Of a stretch of DNA of 7,519 nucleotides, positions 5,088 to 7,519 are shown piece after piece. The stretch is taken from the NCBI GenBank assembly GCA_002451755.1, contig DKDF01000044.1:1799-9317 (forward strand). The letters run 5' to 3'. This stretch comes from Ruminococcaceae bacterium UBA6855 (lineage in GTDB: Bacteria; Bacillota; Clostridia; Oscillospirales; Acutalibacteraceae). Each line of letters begins with the position of its first letter. Position 1 is the stretch's first letter. The translations under genes and the position numbers were made by a program. The notes below the pieces were generated by a model that had not been told where the DNA came from, did not search any database, and saw nothing but the letters and a program-made list of their open reading frames with translations.

Positions 5088-6938
5088 ATGCAGTGTATTC
5101 TCTCTGCCCTCGTGGCGATTGTTATCGCGCTCGCGCCGGTGTTCAATATCCCGCTGACCGTTGTGCCGCCAAAAGGCGAGCTTCCGCACGAGAGCGAGCC
5201 CGCGCCGTCGGAGCTTTCGGTATATGACAAAGTTGTCGGCGTTGACGACTCGGTGTTTTATATCTCCCGCCCGAACGCGGAAAATTTGAAGACAATATAT
5301 GCTTCAAGCTTCGGCATGAGCAGTGACGCGCAGGACAACACGGACGCTTTCTGCCGCGCGATCGATTACTGCCGCAGGAATCCGGGTACGCGCCTTGTAA
5401 TAGACGCCGGGGAATATCGCTTTTCACCGCAGAACACTATCGGTCTGAATTCTCTTAAAGATGTTCTAATCGATGCCGAGGGCGCGGTGTTCGTCTTTGA
5501 CTGCGACAGATATTTCGAGATAAGCGGATGCGAAAACTTCGAGATAAAAGGTCTCGCCGTAGACTGGGCATGGGACGAATCCCGTCTCGCTTCCGTTGTT
5601 AAAATCGAAAAGCGAAATGTGATAAAGCACACGTTTGATATGCGCTTTACCGAGCTTGACGAAGTGCCGGAGGATATCGCCGTCATGGCGATGACTCAGC
5701 TCGACCCCGAGACGCTGACCTTCGGCGCGGCGGGCGAGAGCAAAGAAAATTATATTTATCAGCACCCCGAGATAATCAAAAGTATTGAAAAAGTCGACAA
5801 AAATGTTCTGAGAGTGACCCACGATGGCTCGCTCGACGAATTCAAAAACCGCGAATGTTATCTTGTGCGCCACTATGTCTACGGCTCGCAGATATTCTCG
5901 GTCTGCGGCGCGTCGGAGAATATTACCTTTGACGGCGTGAAGATATATTCCGCCGCCGGCATGGGCTGGCTCTTCACTCAGCGCGTCAGCCGCTATCAGA
6001 TACTGAATTCGTCCATAGGCATCCGCCCGGGATATGAAAAAACTCGCCACATCTCGGCGACCGCCGACGGCGTGCATATCGCGGACACGAACGGGCATTT
6101 CAGAGTTTCCGGCTGCGATTTCAGCTATATGGGCGACGACTCGCTCAATGTCCACGACAATCTTCTTTATATAAAACAGCGCGTGTCCGACAATGCGCTC
6201 ACGGTGTATGCGAATCAGTATTTGCTGAGTATCGGCGACACGATGAAATTCAAGCTCGGCACCTATGCCGACATAGATTTTGAAGCGAAGATAACCGATA
6301 TCTCCGCCGACGGAGTGATAAGCTTCGACAGAACACTGCCCGAAGAGATAGCCGCCGATACAATAATGTATATCGCCGACTGCGACAGCGGAAATTATGT
6401 TATTTCAAACAACTATTTCCACGAGCACCGCGCACGCGGACTGCTGCTCCAGAGCGACAACGGACTCTGCGAGAACAACCGATTCTATAAAATAATGGGC
6501 CAGCAGATAAAAATAGTTATGGATATCATGCCCGGCTTTTGGTACGAGGGCACGGGAGTCAACAATCTTGTTATCCGTAACAACGAATTCAAGCTCGGCT
6601 GCTACAGTGGCTGGGATTCCGCCATCAGAATAGAGACGAATATCGCGGGCAGCGGAGCGCAGGTCGCGGCGTTTTCGAATATAACCGTCGACTCCAACCG
6701 CTTCATAAACTGCGAAAATTATATACTCCGCGCCGACAATGTCTCGGGCTTGAATATTACAAATAATAAAATAATCAACACGCGGAGTATTGACGGAATT
6801 GATTTGAGATGCGGGCGCATCCGCCTCGGCGACTGCTGCTCGGCGGTGAAGATAAGCGGAAATCGCTGGAACAAGACGCCGCTCGCCCCGTTCGGCGACA
6901 TAATCGCCCTCGACCACGGTATAAAAGCATTTCTTTAA
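5088..6938 (+). CDS. Secreted right-handed beta-helix protein, GH110-like (putative alpha-galactosidase)
   Basis: The 616-residue protein starts with a hydrophobic segment (residues 4-18), probably a signal peptide or anchor, then a Pro/Glu-rich linker (about 27-42). SDAQDNTDAFCRAI (79-92) is the usual entry to a pectin-lyase-type beta-helix, and repeated N-x-F/N-N-x-F rungs run to about residue 595. Two regions recall family GH110, the inverting alpha-1,3-galactosidases that remove terminal galactose from blood-group-B-type and related glycans. These are ADGVHIADTNGHFRVSGCDF (326-345) with MGDDSLNVHD (348-357), whose acidic pair is in the expected catalytic area, and RARGLLLQSDNGLCENNRF (448-466) with WYEGTGVNNLVIRNNEF (485-501). 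Overall length also fits GH110. Fold and extracellular location are well supported; the exact substrate is not. The n-region lacks Lys/Arg, unusual for a signal peptide. The gene has its own promoter and is followed 21 nt later by a GNAT gene. Confidence 0.8.
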   Translation: MQCILSALVAIVIALAPVFNIPLTVVPPKGELPHESEPAPSELSVYDKVVGVDDSVFYISRPNAENLKTIYASSFGMSSDAQDNTDAFCRAIDYCRRNPGTRLVIDAGEYRFSPQNTIGLNSLKDVLIDAEGAVFVFDCDRYFEISGCENFEIKGLAVDWAWDESRLASVVKIEKRNVIKHTFDMRFTELDEVPEDIAVMAMTQLDPETLTFGAAGESKENYIYQHPEIIKSIEKVDKNVLRVTHDGSLDEFKNRECYLVRHYVYGSQIFSVCGASENITFDGVKIYSAAGMGWLFTQRVSRYQILNSSIGIRPGYEKTRHISATADGVHIADTNGHFRVSGCDFSYMGDDSLNVHDNLLYIKQRVSDNALTVYANQYLLSIGDTMKFKLGTYADIDFEAKITDISADGVISFDRTLPEEIAADTIMYIADCDSGNYVISNNYFHEHRARGLLLQSDNGLCENNRFYKIMGQQIKIVMDIMPGFWYEGTGVNNLVIRNNEFKLGCYSGWDSAIRIETNIAGSGAQVAAFSNITVDSNRFINCENYILRADNVSGLNITNNKIINTRSIDGIDLRCGRIRLGDCCSAVKISGNRWNKTPLAPFGDIIALDHGIKAFL

Positions 6939-6959
6939 AAATCTCCCGGAGGGGATAAA

Positions 6960-7448
6960 ATGAGCGAAGTAACAATCAGAAAATATAAAAACGGCGATCT
7001 CCCGGAAATGATCGCCGTATGGAATGAGGTAGTCGAGGACGGCGTGGCTTTTCCGCAGGAGGAGACGCTCGACAGCGTCGGCGGGGAAAAATTCTTCGCC
7101 GCGCAGACTTACTGCGGCGTCGCCGAGGTTGACGGAAAGGTGCTCGGGCTCTATATCCTGCACCCGAATAACATTGGCAGGTGCGGGCATATCTGCAACG
7201 CGAGCTACGCGGTCTCATCCAAAAGCAGGGGTCAGCACATCGGCGAAAAGCTGGTGCTCGACTGCATCCGCCGGGCTCATGACGAGGGGTTCAGAGTGCT
7301 CCAGTTCAACGCCGTCGTCAGGACAAACATCCACGCGCGCCATCTCTATGAGCGCATCGGCTTCAAACAGCTCGGCACTATCCCCGGCGGCTTCAGAATG
7401 AAGGACGGCAGCTACGAGGATATCTGCCCGTATTATATAGAGGTCTGA
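6960..7448 (+). CDS. GNAT-family N-acetyltransferase
   Basis: The 162-residue cytoplasmic protein has the full GNAT fold: beta1-alpha1 (VTIRKYKNGDLPEMIAVWNEV, residues 4-24), strands around YCGVAEVDGKVLGLYIL, and acetyl-CoA pyrophosphate loop RGQHIG (90-95) fitting R/Q-x-x-G-x-G/A. The C-terminal HARHLYERIGFKQLGTIPGG (125-144) contains the usual L-Y-x-x-x-G-F. It would transfer acetyl from acetyl-CoA to an amine. The acceptor (small molecule, antibiotic or protein) cannot be told from the sequence. The ATG at 6960 has GGAGG (6948-6952) 7 nt upstream. The gap to the beta-helix gene is only 21 nt with no terminator, so the two are co-transcribed; a functional link is not evident. A terminator follows the stop. 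Confidence 0.92.
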   Translation: MSEVTIRKYKNGDLPEMIAVWNEVVEDGVAFPQEETLDSVGGEKFFAAQTYCGVAEVDGKVLGLYILHPNNIGRCGHICNASYAVSSKSRGQHIGEKLVLDCIRRAHDEGFRVLQFNAVVRTNIHARHLYERIGFKQLGTIPGGFRMKDGSYEDICPYYIEV

Positions 7449-7456
7449 TAAATTAA

Positions 7457-7495
7457 GCCCGCCCGGTGCTTTATGTGCCGCGGCGGGCGAGTTTT
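7457..7495 (+). terminator. Intrinsic terminator after the GNAT gene
   Basis: GCCCGCC (7457-7463) pairs with GGCGGGC (7482-7488). After a one-base bulge (C7481) the stem continues with CGGTGC (7464-7469) against GTGCCG (7475-7480), including wobbles, with a 5-nt loop. GAGTTTTATATT follows, so the T-tract is short but the stem is about 13 bp. The last 24 bases of the window show no further feature. Confidence 0.8.
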
Positions 7496-7519
7496 ATATT
7501 AGTCAACCTCGAATAAAGA

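Noticed and set aside
5466..7190. Long minus-strand frames opposite the beta-helix and GNAT genes
   Set aside because: Sense genes have clear family motifs; the antisense translations show no domain, start signal or promoter.
1..7519. Undescribed multi-gene defence, toxin-antitoxin or mobile system
   Set aside because: No nuclease, toxin, transposase, integrase, reverse transcriptase or array is present; the genes are independent units with separate promoters and terminators.

Overview
The window looks like chromosomal DNA from a moderately GC-rich member of the Clostridia, probably a gut Oscillospirales/Ruminococcaceae-type organism. This is inferred from strong GGAGG-type ribosome sites, use of TTG and GTG starts, sigma-A-type promoters, and the gene families present (HflX, PnuC, an XRE regulator with a membrane domain, a CmpB-like membrane protein). 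No phage genes, transposases, CRISPR arrays, tRNAs or rRNAs were seen.

Layout: (1) Positions 1-475 hold the 3' part of galE on the + strand, broken by one extra C at 127-129. (2) hflX (497-1747) follows 21 bases later and ends in a hairpin. (3) A textbook promoter (TTGACA-17-TATAAT, 1854-1882) drives a leader of about 100 nt, whose intrinsic terminator abuts the ribosome site of pnuC (1990-2697). This is a transcription attenuator or riboswitch for a nicotinamide riboside-type transporter. (4) On the - strand, converging on pnuC and overlapping it by 38 bp, lies a 478-residue protein (4096-2660). It joins an XRE DNA-binding domain, about five membrane helices, a YcxB-like insert and a predicted external C-terminal domain. 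(5) The divergent intergenic region (4097-4299) carries two copies of a 14-base repeat exactly 20 bp apart, just upstream of the regulator's -35 box; these are candidate operators. (6) On the + strand, a CmpB-like (putative ABC-transporter type IV, PF06541) membrane protein (4300-4980) ends in a strong terminator. (7) The terminator overlaps the promoter of a secreted right-handed beta-helix protein (5088-6938) resembling GH110 alpha-galactosidases. A GNAT acetyltransferase (6960-7448) follows in the same transcription unit, then a terminator.

The genes do not form one pathway. The most interesting parts are the pnuC leader, the membrane-bound XRE regulator with its tandem operator-like repeats, and the GH110-like enzyme. 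I see no convincing multi-gene defence or biosynthetic system.
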